DNA of 64,000 bases from positions 442,573-506,572 of the forward strand of contig CAWETE010000003.1 of the NCBI GenBank assembly GCA_963811895.1, read 5' to 3'. Position numbers and translations under genes: made by a program. This document shows, in pieces, positions 53,825 to 61,296 of the stretch. Positions within the stretch are counted from its first letter, which is position 1. Each line of letters starts with the position of its first letter. The DNA is from DASSUW01 sp963811895 (lineage in GTDB: Bacteria > Actinomycetota > Thermoleophilia > Solirubrobacterales > Solirubrobacteraceae). The notes beneath the pieces are model-generated. The model saw nothing but the letters and a program-made list of their open reading frames with translations, did no database searches and was not told the origin of the DNA.

Positions 53825-54335
53825 GGGACTTCAGGAGTATCAGTGCGGCCCCGATCAGCGCAACGGCGGCCGCCTGCGCGAGCGCGACGGGCAGGCCCGC
53901 GCCGGACAGGCGCGCGCCCGCGAAGCCGTACACGCCGATCAGGCCGACGCCGGTCCACTTGGCGAGCGTGAAGGCGGTCTCGTCCTCGAGCGCGCCGAGT
54001 ATGGCGAGCAGGAAGAACACGGCCGGGAAGGCGATGCCGAAGGCGACGGCGGCGATGTCGACACCCAGCTCCCGCAGCTCGGAGCGGTCGACCTTGCGGC
54101 GCCGGGTCGTCTCGAAGCCGACGAGCTCGCTGTAGAGCTCGGCCAGGCCGACCGCGACGGCCGTGCCCAGCAGCGAGGCGACCACCGCGCCCGCCGGCGG
54201 CGGGTGCGCCTCGAGCGCGACGACGAGCGCGAGCCCGATGATCGAGCCGTAGACGACCCGCGACACCTGGCGCGAGCCCAGGTGCGCGGCGACGAAGCGC
54301 CGGAGGGAGCCGCGCGGGGCCGCTCCTGCGCTCAC
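53814..54335 (-). CDS. Four-helix integral membrane protein, function unknown
   Basis: A 173-residue protein with about four membrane helices (VVYGSIIGLALVVALEAH; AGAVVASLLGTAVAVGLAEL; VAFGIAFPAVFFLLAILGAL; ALAQAAAVALIGAALILLK). A charged cytoplasmic loop FETTRRRKVDRSELREL lies after helix 2. AELYSELVGFE carries acidic residues within the membrane region, vaguely like VIT/CCC1 transporters, but I cannot assign it. GTG 54335 is supported by GAGGAGAGA just upstream. It overlaps yihY by 11 bases and follows the SHOCT gene. Confidence 0.75.
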   Translation of the reverse strand: MSAGAAPRGSLRRFVAAHLGSRQVSRVVYGSIIGLALVVALEAHPPPAGAVVASLLGTAVAVGLAELYSELVGFETTRRRKVDRSELRELGVDIAAVAFGIAFPAVFFLLAILGALEDETAFTLAKWTGVGLIGVYGFAGARLSGAGLPVALAQAAAVALIGAALILLKSLVH

Positions 54336-54351
54336 TCTCTCCTCGTGAGGC

Positions 54352-54630
54352 TCACGCTCCGAGGATCTTCGCCTTCTGCGCGGCGAACTCCTCCTCCGTG
54401 AGGATCCCCTGGTCCTTGAGCTCCGCCAGCTGCTTCAGCTGCGCGATCGGGTCGGCCGCCGGCGCGGCGGGGGCAGCCGGGGCCGGCGCCGGCGCGGGCT
54501 CGGCGTACTGCTGCTCCTGTTCCTGAGCGCCCCAGCGCGAGGCCTGGCGGCGCGACACGCGGTTGCTGACGGCCGTCGCGGTGCCGGCGACGACGGCGGT
54601 GCGGGCCATCCCGCGAAGCAGTCCGGGCAT
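54352..54630 (-). CDS. Small SHOCT-domain protein
   Basis: A 92-residue protein. A short Ala/Arg-rich N-terminal segment (RTAVVAGTATAVSNRVSRRQ) and a Pro/Ala linker precede the C-terminal SHOCT motif IAQLKQLAELKDQGILTEEEFAAQKAKILG. This motif mediates oligomerisation or partner binding in many actinobacterial envelope and stress proteins. ATG 54630 has a GAGAAGGAGA ribosome site upstream. It is flanked by a DUF6325-like gene and a membrane protein on the same strand, in the order often seen in actinobacteria. Confidence 0.9.
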   Translation of the reverse strand: MPGLLRGMARTAVVAGTATAVSNRVSRRQASRWGAQEQEQQYAEPAPAPAPAAPAAPAADPIAQLKQLAELKDQGILTEEEFAAQKAKILGA

Positions 54631-54646
54631 AGGTGTCTCCTTCTCG

Positions 54647-55093
54647 TCAGTTGGTCGCTTCGATGGCGTCGAGCGACGCGAGGATGGCCTGGACCGGGAT
54701 GCGCCCGCTGGCGACGAGCTGGCCGCCGGAGCGCCGCAGCGCGGTGGCGATCGGCGCCGCCCAGCGGTTCTCCCACACGATCACGGCGGCGGAGGTGCCG
54801 GGCTCGAGGACGCCGGCGGCCTCTTCGAGGTCATCCTCGCCGAGCAGGCCGGACGAGGCGCCGTCGAAGTCGGCGAAGCCGCCCGCGTCGGCGCCGTTCA
54901 GGGCGCCCAGCTCGAGCGTCGCGACCGTGCCGTCGGTGTCCTTGGCGAGCAGGGCGATGTCCAGGATCCGGATGATGCCCCGGTCGACGGCGTCCAGGAT
55001 CAGCGGCGCGGCCTCGCCCGCCGGCTGCTGCTTGGGCCACTCGAGCACGACGTAGTCGATCGGCCCCATTTCCTCGAGCTGCTCGCGGTCCAC
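54647..55093 (-). CDS. DUF6325/DUF1269-like protein
   Basis: A 148-residue protein. Its sequence order is GPIDYVVLEWPKQQPAGEAA, LILDAVDRGIIRILDIALLA, a central AGVLEPGTSAAVIVWENRWA, and a C-terminal SGRIPVQAILASLDAIE. This is the pattern of the DUF6325 family (formerly grouped with DUF1269 membrane-associated proteins), which typically sits beside SHOCT proteins. No membrane helix is predicted by eye. GTG 55093 is chosen because AAAGGAG lies five bases upstream; the longer upstream frame is non-conserved. Function unknown. Confidence 0.85.
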   Translation of the reverse strand: MDREQLEEMGPIDYVVLEWPKQQPAGEAAPLILDAVDRGIIRILDIALLAKDTDGTVATLELGALNGADAGGFADFDGASSGLLGEDDLEEAAGVLEPGTSAAVIVWENRWAAPIATALRRSGGQLVASGRIPVQAILASLDAIEATN

Positions 55094-55259
55094 AGCTGCT
55101 CCTTTCACGGTGTGAGCGGAGCCACCAGCGTCGCGGCTCGCGCGCGCCCGCGCCACCCGGTGCGCATGCCGACACGCGGGGGTGCAGGCCACCCCCGCAA
55201 ACGCCCGCGCGCCCCATTGCCAAGCCGGGTCGCGTGCCTGGACGATGGCCACATGGCCC

Positions 55260-55315
55260 GACCACCGCAAGGCCCCGGCGAGCGGCACACTCGTGCGCCG
55301 CTCGCCGCGGTGGTC
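55260..55315. terminator. Long two-part hairpin at the MFS gene stop
   Basis: Outer eight-base stem GACCACCG/CGGTGGTC and inner eleven-base stem CGGCGAGCGGC/GCCGCTCGCCG with a ten-base loop; the left side has an 8-nt bulge. It begins at the MFS stop codon and is the only structured element in the 220-base gap 55094-55313. Confidence 0.7.
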
Positions 55316-56918
55316 AGGCTCCGCGCTCTCGGCTCGTGAGCGCCCGCCCTGGCAGCCCGCGCGTGAACCACAGCGACAGCAGCGCGAAGATCGCGACCGC
55401 GCCGATCGACATCTTGAGCCCGAACAGCTGCGCGTCGCCGTAATCGTCGGCGATCGCCTGCGCGACTTCGGCCGGAGCCCCGGCGTCCACGACCGCCTGC
55501 TCGACGTCGGCCACCGGCACGACCGGGATCCCTGACGAGGCGACCTCGGCGATGCGCTCGCGGGCGGCCTGCGGCACCGCCGGGTTCTCCTCGATGCGGT
55601 CCAGCACCCCGCTGGTCAGCGAGAGGATCAGGACCGAGCCGATCAGCGCCGTGCCGAGCGAGGCGCCGAGGTTCTGGGCGGTCCCCTGGAGCCCGCCGGC
55701 CTCGTTCGTCTGCGACGGGTCGACCGCCGACATGATCACGTTGCCGAGCTGAGAGAGCAGCAGTCCGGCGCCGATCCCGAAGAGGATGAGCGCGAGCGCG
55801 AACTCGGCCTCGTCGAGCTCGACGTCGATCGTCCCCAGCAGCACGACCGAGGAGAGGACGAGCGCCACGAGGCCCGCCTGCGCGACGCGCTTGGGCGCGA
55901 GGCCCGCGGCCAGCCTCGGGCCCGCCATGGCGGCGAGGAACAGCGCCACCGACATCGGGAACAGCCGCTTGCCGGTCTCGAAGGCGTCGAGGCCGAGCAC
56001 GACCTGGAGGTAGACGGGCAGGACGAAGAACGTTCCGAGCAGGATCAGCTGCTGCATCATCAGCGTCAGCAGGCCCGCCCGCATCGGCTTGATGCGCAGC
56101 AGCTTCCGGTCGAGCAGCGTGTCGCGGCCCGCACGCTCGCGCCGCTCCTCCCAGAGCACGAAGGCGGCGAGGAAGCCGAGGCCCGCGAGGATGAAGAAGG
56201 GAACCGCGGAGAAGCCGAACGGCGTTATCTCCGTGTCGCCGATGGTGAACGCGCCGAGCGGCCGGATCCACCCCCACGAGCTGCTCTTGAGGATGCCGTA
56301 GACGGCGAGGGCCAGCCCGAGCGACGAGAGCGCGACGCCCGTGTAGTCGAGCGTGGGCCGCCGCTCGGACGCAGGCGCGTGCGGCATCCGGCGCCGCACG
56401 AGCAGGATCGCGATGACGACCACCGTCTCCCCCGCGAACACGTAGCGCCAGCTGAGCTCGGTCGTCATCCAGCCGCCGATCAGCGGCCCGGCGGCGATCG
56501 CCGCGCCGGCGACGCCGCCGATGATCCCGAAGGCGGTCGCCCGCTGCGCGCCGCTGTACGTCACCGCGATCAGGGAGACGATGGCCGGGATGACGAGCGC
56601 GGCGCCGATGCCCTCGATCAGGGACCAGCCGATCAGCAGCACGGTCAGGTTCGGGCTCAGGGCCGTGGTCAGGGAGCCGAGCCCGTAGATCGCGAGGCCG
56701 ATGGCGAACGTCTTGTCGCGCCCGAGGATGTCGCCGAGCTTGGCGCCGGCGAGCATCAGCGCCGCCATCACGAGCGTGTACGCCGTGATGGCGAGCTGCA
56801 CCCCCTGGATGGTCGTGTCGAGGTCGGCGACGATCTGCGAGATCGACACGTTCATGACGCTGCTGTCGAGCACCATCACGAACTGGGCAGCCGCCAGCAC
56901 GATGATCGGGAGTCCCAC
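55314..56918 (-). CDS. MFS drug/multidrug efflux transporter, DHA2 (EmrB/QacA) family
   Basis: A 534-residue transporter with about 14 membrane helices. The DHA2 signature set is present: motif D1 in VMVLDSSVMNVSISQI, motif A in AGAKLGDILGRDKTF, and antiporter motif C in GIIGGVAGAAIAAGPLIGGW. It exports hydrophobic drugs or metabolites by proton antiport. An extracytoplasmic loop of about 80 residues near the C-terminus (VLDRIEENPAVPQAARERIA) is typical of the family. GTG 56918 is supported by AAGGATGG upstream. No TetR-type regulator is adjacent. It ends in a long hairpin. Confidence 0.93.
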   Translation of the reverse strand: MGLPIIVLAAAQFVMVLDSSVMNVSISQIVADLDTTIQGVQLAITAYTLVMAALMLAGAKLGDILGRDKTFAIGLAIYGLGSLTTALSPNLTVLLIGWSLIEGIGAALVIPAIVSLIAVTYSGAQRATAFGIIGGVAGAAIAAGPLIGGWMTTELSWRYVFAGETVVVIAILLVRRRMPHAPASERRPTLDYTGVALSSLGLALAVYGILKSSSWGWIRPLGAFTIGDTEITPFGFSAVPFFILAGLGFLAAFVLWEERRERAGRDTLLDRKLLRIKPMRAGLLTLMMQQLILLGTFFVLPVYLQVVLGLDAFETGKRLFPMSVALFLAAMAGPRLAAGLAPKRVAQAGLVALVLSSVVLLGTIDVELDEAEFALALILFGIGAGLLLSQLGNVIMSAVDPSQTNEAGGLQGTAQNLGASLGTALIGSVLILSLTSGVLDRIEENPAVPQAARERIAEVASSGIPVVPVADVEQAVVDAGAPAEVAQAIADDYGDAQLFGLKMSIGAVAIFALLSLWFTRGLPGRALTSRERGA

Positions 56919-57038
56919 CGTCCCATCCTTCGCGGTCGCGCACGCGCGGGCAATGGCGCGCGCCGGTGTCGGTTACGGATGCTGGCACCCGCTCCCGGAC
57001 ACTGGCGCGCCGGGTGGCGCGCCACGCCGTGTCCGGCG

Positions 57039-57725
57039 ATGCTCGCCCGCGTGACGGCAACCGCGGCCGGAGAACGGCGCGTCGTTCGGCACCGCTACGG
57101 ACTCCTGCTCATCACGCTCTTCCTCTCGCTGGGCGTGCAGGGGGTCGCTCCGCACGGCGCGTTCCAGCAGATCATCGTGACCGCCTTGGCGGGCGCCGGC
57201 ATTGCGTTGGCGGTGCGCGCCGCCGGCCTCCGGCCGTGGGTGGTCAGGCTCGCCGTCGCGTTCGCACTGCTGGCGCTGGCGCTCAGCGCCGTGCGCGCGA
57301 CGTTCGGCGGCTTCGGCGAGGGCGCCGGGCTCGTGATGAACGCCGCGCTCGTTGCGCTCGGCCCGCCCGCCGTCGCCCTGGGCATCGTCCGCGACCTCCG
57401 CGAGACCGGCCAGGTGCAACTGACCGCCGTGATGGGCGTGCTCTCCCTCTACCTGCTGCTCGGCATGTTCTTCGCGTTCACCTACGCCGCGATCGACGAG
57501 ATCGCTCCCCCGTTCTTCGCCAGCGGCAGGGACGCCACGACGTCGGACTGCCTGTACTTCAGCTTCACGACGCTGACGACGGTGGGATACGGCGACTTCG
57601 TCGCCCGCACGGACCTCGGTCACACCCTCGCCGTGATCGAAGCGCTGATCGGCCAGATCTACCTCGTCACGGTGGTCTCGCTGATCGTCAGCAACCTCCG
57701 CCCGACCCCCCGCACCCGAACATGA
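57039..57725 (+). CDS. Potassium channel protein (two-TM pore, Ion_trans_2 type)
   Basis: A 228-residue membrane protein. About four helices precede the pore domain. The pore helix and selectivity filter are SDCLYFSFTTLTTVGYGDFV with the canonical TVGYGD, followed by the inner helix LAVIEALIGQIYLVTVVSLI. There is no RCK/TrkA-N domain, so gating is not nucleotide-linked through this chain. ATG 57039 is taken as the start; GTG 57051 is an alternative and neither has a strong ribosome site. It is divergent from the MFS gene across a 120-base region. Confidence 0.92.
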   Translation: MLARVTATAAGERRVVRHRYGLLLITLFLSLGVQGVAPHGAFQQIIVTALAGAGIALAVRAAGLRPWVVRLAVAFALLALALSAVRATFGGFGEGAGLVMNAALVALGPPAVALGIVRDLRETGQVQLTAVMGVLSLYLLLGMFFAFTYAAIDEIAPPFFASGRDATTSDCLYFSFTTLTTVGYGDFVARTDLGHTLAVIEALIGQIYLVTVVSLIVSNLRPTPRTRT

Positions 57726-57750
57726 GACCGCTACACTCGGCGCCGCCCTC

Positions 57751-57824
57751 GCCGGAGTAGCTCAGTCGGTTAGAGCAGCGGAATCATAATCCGCGTGTCG
57801 GGGGTTCGAGTCCCTCCTCCGGCA
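57751..57824 (+). tRNA. tRNA with anticodon CAT (Met elongator, or Ile2 if lysidine-modified)
   Basis: A 74-base cloverleaf. Acceptor stem GCCGGAG/CTCCGGC with discriminator A, D-arm GCTCAGTCGGTTAGAGC, anticodon stem GCGGA/TCCGC with loop ATCATAA, T-arm GGGGGTTCGAGTCCCTC (with minor variation). The CCA end is not encoded. A TACACT box at 57731-57736 is a plausible -10. CAT in a non-initiator body means elongator Met or AUA-reading Ile; the sequence alone does not settle it. Confidence 0.93.
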
Positions 57825-58125
57825 TGAGAAGTGCCTGCAAAGCGGCATGTTTTCTCGCTCAAGGACACGCGGAATACATTCCGCGTGTCCCGCGCTCCAG
57901 AGACCTGGATTTGGCGGAACTACGGGGTGTCGCCGCAGGCCGCACTGACATTTGTGTCCCCCGGTGTGTCCCCCCGAGTGCCGTCGCGACCAGGCGCTGA
58001 CCGCCGGAACCACAACCCGGCAAATCCGGTTGTGCAGAGTCCGGATTCCTGATCGGTGCGATGTTCACAGCCTGCGACCGACCGATCGTGCGGCGCGCCA
58101 AACGGCACGCCGGCGACGAGCGGAG
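57825..58125. other. Region downstream of the tRNA, no convincing gene
   Basis: About 300 bases. It holds a 12-base stem hairpin (listed separately) and a second imperfect hairpin at about 58011-58034 (CACAACC/GGTTGTG). A minus-strand frame ending ...GDTPGDTNVSAACGDTP could be the eroded tail of an integrase, but no catalytic motif remains. I see no attachment-site duplication of the tRNA 3' end. Confidence 0.45.
57863..57890. repeat. Perfect hairpin resembling the tRNA anticodon arm
   Basis: GGACACGCGGAA/TTCCGCGTGTCC, a twelve-base perfect stem with loop TACA, 39 bases after the tRNA. The core GCGGAAT...TCCGCGTGTC also occurs at 57778-57799 across the tRNA anticodon arm. It may be the tRNA terminator or a duplicated fragment. 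Confidence 0.65.
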
Positions 58126-58929
58126 TCAGCGCGCGCAGCACTCGGCGGGTGAGCACGTCCCCTCCCCCGTGAGCGGCGCCGACCCCCGGGCGCGGCGCCG
58201 GATCGGCCGCGTGATGGCGTAGCCGAACGCGGTGACGATCAGACCAGCCGCGATGTCGAAGACGTAGTGGTTGCCGGTCACAACCACGGCCAGAGAGACG
58301 AGCGGCCCCCACAAGAGCGCCAGCGCCTTGGCCCCTGGTGCGCGCAGGGCCGCGGCGGCGGCGATCCCGATCGCGAAGGCGAAGCCGACGTGCAGGCTGG
58401 GCACCGCGGCGAGCGGGTTGAAGAAGAAGGTGGAGCGGCCGGTGAGCGCAAATCCTGCCTGCTCGCTGACCGCGTCGACGATCCCTGCGTGAGCGAGCCG
58501 AGGCGGTGCGACCGGAAAGAGCGCGTAGATCGGGATCGCGATCAGCCAGGTGCCGAGGACGGTGTTGCGAAGCGGCCTGTAGACGCCGGGCGCTCGCCGG
58601 TACAGCCAGACCAGCGAGCCCGGGAGCACGACGAGCTGCGCGGCCATGTAGACATAGCTGAAGAACGGGCTCCAGAGGCCGGTGTCGAGACGGTGCTGAA
58701 CCGAGGCTTCGACCGCGAGGCCGAGCTCGCGCTCGAACCGCATGATCGATTCGGCGTGCCAGTGGGCCTGGGAGAGATCGCCTGTGAAGAGCCAGCGGGC
58801 CGCGTTGTAGACCACATACGCCCCGGCGAACAACGAGAGCTCGCGGCGATAGAACCCACGGTCGCCGAAGCGCCAGCGGCGACGAGCCGCGAGTCCACTG
58901 CCAGATACCTCCACCGATGGCGGGCGCAC
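58126..58929 (-). CDS. PAP2-superfamily membrane phosphatase (Aur1-like, PAP2_3 type)
   Basis: A 267-residue protein with about six membrane helices. Conserved phosphatase motifs of the inositolphosphotransferase-like branch are AAVPSLHVGFAFAIGIA (second motif, His) and VVVTGNHYVFDIAAGLI (third motif, His and Asp). FPVAPPRLAH precedes them as in fungal Aur1 relatives. Likely reactions are lipid phosphate hydrolysis or transfer of a phosphorylated head group at the membrane. GTG 58929 is the outermost start; a GTG five codons inside is possible. It lies after the epoxide hydrolase on the same strand, beyond a terminator. Confidence 0.88.
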   Translation of the reverse strand: MRPPSVEVSGSGLAARRRWRFGDRGFYRRELSLFAGAYVVYNAARWLFTGDLSQAHWHAESIMRFERELGLAVEASVQHRLDTGLWSPFFSYVYMAAQLVVLPGSLVWLYRRAPGVYRPLRNTVLGTWLIAIPIYALFPVAPPRLAHAGIVDAVSEQAGFALTGRSTFFFNPLAAVPSLHVGFAFAIGIAAAAALRAPGAKALALLWGPLVSLAVVVTGNHYVFDIAAGLIVTAFGYAITRPIRRRARGSAPLTGEGTCSPAECCAR

Positions 58930-58987
58930 GGCAAGCCGATCTCAACCGACTGGGCCCGCAGCGACGTGGCCGTGCAGCTCGGCGGGG

Positions 58988-59015
58988 CCGAGTGGCTCGG
59001 AGTTGAGCCACTCGG
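58988..59015 (-). terminator. Hairpin terminator after the epoxide hydrolase gene
   Basis: CCGAGTGGCTC/GAGCCACTCGG, an eleven-base perfect stem with a 6-nt loop, about 50 bases past the stop at 59064. Confidence 0.7.
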
Positions 59016-59063
59016 TCGCGCCGGCGAACGAGGGCAGATGCACACGTTCGAACAGGGTCATGG

Positions 59064-60290
59064 CTAGCGCAGCGACCGCAGCCCATCGCGGAGCTCGGAG
59101 GCATACAGCTCAGGGACTTCCCAGGCGGCGAAGTGCCCGCCGCGATCGAGCTCGTTGTAGTGGATGAGGTTGGGGTACGCCTGCTCGGTCCAGCTCCGCG
59201 GGGAGTAGACGACGTCGTCGGGGAAGACGCTCACGGCCACCGGAATCGAGACGTTCCTGACGGTGGCCCAGCTCTCCTTGAACTCCCAGTAGATGCGCCC
59301 CGCGGAGACGCCCGTGTTCGTCAGCCAGAACAGGGTGGTGTTGTCGAGGATGTCGTCACGCGTCAGGCCTCCTTCGCGTCCGTCGAGGAAGGCGGGGGCG
59401 ATCAGTGTCCTGTAGCTGATCGGGTCGTGGTCGATCAGCCAGGCCGCGAGGGCGACGGGTGAGTCAGCCAGTCCGACCAGCGTCTGCGGGTGCCACGCCA
59501 TCTCGGCCTGGCCCGCGTACCCGTAGGCGCTCGCCAGCGTCTCAACCGCGCGTCGCTCGTCCGCTGAGAGGTCGGACGGCAGCCCGACGCCGGTCTGGAT
59601 CGCCTTTTCGATGCCGGGCGGAAACACGGCGGGGAAGGTGGCGTGGATCCCGAGCAGCTCCGGCGATGCCGGCGCAGAGGGCGAAGAGGCAGCGCGGCCC
59701 ATCACATCGACGACGATCCCGCCCCAGTCGCCGCCCGACGCCACGAAGCGCTCGTAGCCGAGGCGCTTCATCAGCTCCACCCAGGCGCGCCCGATGCGTT
59801 CGGGGCCCCAGCCGGTCTCGGTCGGCTTGCCCGAGAACCCGTAGCCCGGCATGTTCGGGATCACCACGTCGAAGGCGTCCGACGCGCTGGCGCCATGCGC
59901 CGTCGGGTCGGTGAGCAGATCGACGATCTTCATCTGCTCGATCACCGAGCCGGGCCAGCCGTGGCAGACGAGCAGCGGCAGCGCGTCCTCGTGCTTGGAG
60001 CGAACGTGGACGAAGTGGATGTCGAGCCCGTCGATCTCGGTGATGAACTGCGGGTAGGCGTTCAGCCTCGCCTCGCACTTGCGCCAGTCGTACTCGGTCT
60101 CCCAGTAGCGAGCGAGCGCCTGCAACATCGCAAGCTGCACGCCCTGCGACGGATCCTCGACGGTCTCCTTCTCGGGCCAGCGCGTGGCCGCGATGCGCGC
60201 ACGCAGGTCCTCGAGGTCGGCCTCGGGGATCTCGATCCTGAACGGCCGGACGGCGGTGTTGTCCGCCGGGCTTTCGACCATGACAGCCAT
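59064..60290 (-). CDS. Epoxide hydrolase (microsomal EPHX1-like, EHN domain)
   Basis: A 408-residue alpha/beta hydrolase. An N-terminal EHN domain (FRIEIPEADLEDLRARIAAT; NAYPQFITEIDGLDIHFVH) leads into the hydrolase core. Oxyanion motif LLVCHGWPGSVIEQ, nucleophile Asp in ASGGDWGGIVVDVM, a ring-opening Tyr candidate in GYGFSGKP or later loops, and catalytic His in DRGGHFAAWEVPE are visible. It converts epoxides to vicinal diols. ATG 60290 is fixed by AAGGAGG eight bases upstream. Length and order match soluble bacterial relatives of microsomal epoxide hydrolase. It seems to be a single-gene unit. Confidence 0.93.
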   Translation of the reverse strand: MAVMVESPADNTAVRPFRIEIPEADLEDLRARIAATRWPEKETVEDPSQGVQLAMLQALARYWETEYDWRKCEARLNAYPQFITEIDGLDIHFVHVRSKHEDALPLLVCHGWPGSVIEQMKIVDLLTDPTAHGASASDAFDVVIPNMPGYGFSGKPTETGWGPERIGRAWVELMKRLGYERFVASGGDWGGIVVDVMGRAASSPSAPASPELLGIHATFPAVFPPGIEKAIQTGVGLPSDLSADERRAVETLASAYGYAGQAEMAWHPQTLVGLADSPVALAAWLIDHDPISYRTLIAPAFLDGREGGLTRDDILDNTTLFWLTNTGVSAGRIYWEFKESWATVRNVSIPVAVSVFPDDVVYSPRSWTEQAYPNLIHYNELDRGGHFAAWEVPELYASELRDGLRSLR

Positions 60291-60670
60291 GTGGGCCCTC
60301 CTTGGTGGGGACGGTGGTTGATGACTCACGGACCCTGACCTTCTCGTCTGCACGTCGCGCCCGTCGAGAACCCTTGGTTTGGTCACGGGGTTGCGCACTG
60401 GGCCGCTGGCTGCACGTCCTGGTCGCGGGGAACACGCTGCCTGGCAGCACGGGCCGCGCGCTCGCTGGCGCAGGGCTAACGCCCAACATCTCGAGGCCGT
60501 CGGTCTCGATCGCGGAGGGATGCGCCGTGCCCGAGCTTCCGGTCAGCACGCCGGGTGTCGCGGAGAGTGGCGATTAGTAGCGACGGCGACCTAGAGCTAG
60601 ACCTGGCCGAGCAGCGTCGCGGTGTCGGTCAAGTTGGCGGCACGGTGTCCTTGAGAGCGTTGAAGTCTGC
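60291..60670. other. Intergenic region upstream of the epoxide hydrolase gene
   Basis: A 380-base gap. It contains the epoxide hydrolase ribosome site at its left end. No gene with family-like character is seen on either strand, and no strong inverted repeat or clear -10/-35 pair. Confidence 0.4.
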
Positions 60671-61030
60671 TCAAACGAGCACGTCGGTGGCGAGGCAGAC
60701 GACGAGCACAACGAGTGCCACGCCGATCAGCAGCCCGGCGAGCACCCGCGACGGCCGGTCGGCGCTGGACCGCGTCGGTGGCCCGGTCTCATCCGGTTCA
60801 TCCTGGCGCAGGACGTCTCGCGCGATGGGGACGTCGGACGCGGCGACGAGCACGTGACGCGGACCGCCGGCAAGGAACTCCGGCACATCAAAACCCGGCG
60901 CGCGGCGGACGACCGAGCCCACGCCCGCATCGTGTAGCAGGCCTTGGAGGAACTCGGCCTCCGCCTGGTCGTGGGCGTAGGCGACCTTGACCAGGTCGCT
61001 GTCGCTGGTGCTCCGGGTGGGTGCGGTCAT
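60671..61030 (-). CDS. DUF2007-domain protein with C-terminal membrane helix
   Basis: A 119-residue protein. Residues about 14-75 have the DUF2007 pattern: VKVAYAHDQAEAEFLQGLLH with the conserved helix that scans for a second chain, then GVGSVVRRAPGFDVPEFLAG and HVLVAASDVPIARDVL. The C-terminal ~22 residues are one membrane helix (VLAGLLIGVALVVLVVCLAT). The family is predicted to bind partners or ligands in signalling. ATG 61030 follows GGAGG by nine bases. No operon partner; divergent from the LuxR gene on the right. Confidence 0.85.
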   Translation of the reverse strand: MTAPTRSTSDSDLVKVAYAHDQAEAEFLQGLLHDAGVGSVVRRAPGFDVPEFLAGGPRHVLVAASDVPIARDVLRQDEPDETGPPTRSSADRPSRVLAGLLIGVALVVLVVCLATDVLV

Positions 61031-61282
61031 GGGCGCAGGCCTCCAGTGGTCTTGAGTGTGCGAGTGCCGTACACGGTCGCGCTGTAGGCGAGTCGTCGCA
61101 CCAGTGTGAGCACCGGTCTTCTGCCCTGGGTGGTGCACGGGTCCCGGGTTCCTGCTCTCCCATCACGATGCGCGCTGTCCGCCAGGCGTTCTCGGGATAG
61201 CTGGTGGACGCTCGGGACGCTCGGGCCGGTCGACGTCACGCCCGCATGCCATTGAAATCGACAATGTGCGGTTCGTGTCGTC

Positions 61283-61296
61283 TAGGGTCGTTAGCA
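61283..61296 (+). promoter_or_regulatory. -10 box (TAGGGT) of the second LuxR ATPase gene
   Basis: TAGGGT at 61283-61288, eight bases, ATG 61297; no ribosome site. Confidence 0.5.

Noticed and set aside
57762..58013. Minus-strand small protein across the tRNA (ending RRRDSNPRHADYDSAALTD)
   Set aside because: This is the well-known spurious translation of the antisense of a tRNA gene.
57920..58125. Possible integrase remnant downstream of the tRNA (GDTPGDTN tail)
   Set aside because: No Arg-His-Arg-Tyr catalytic motifs and no duplicated tRNA end; mentioned only as a weak possibility.
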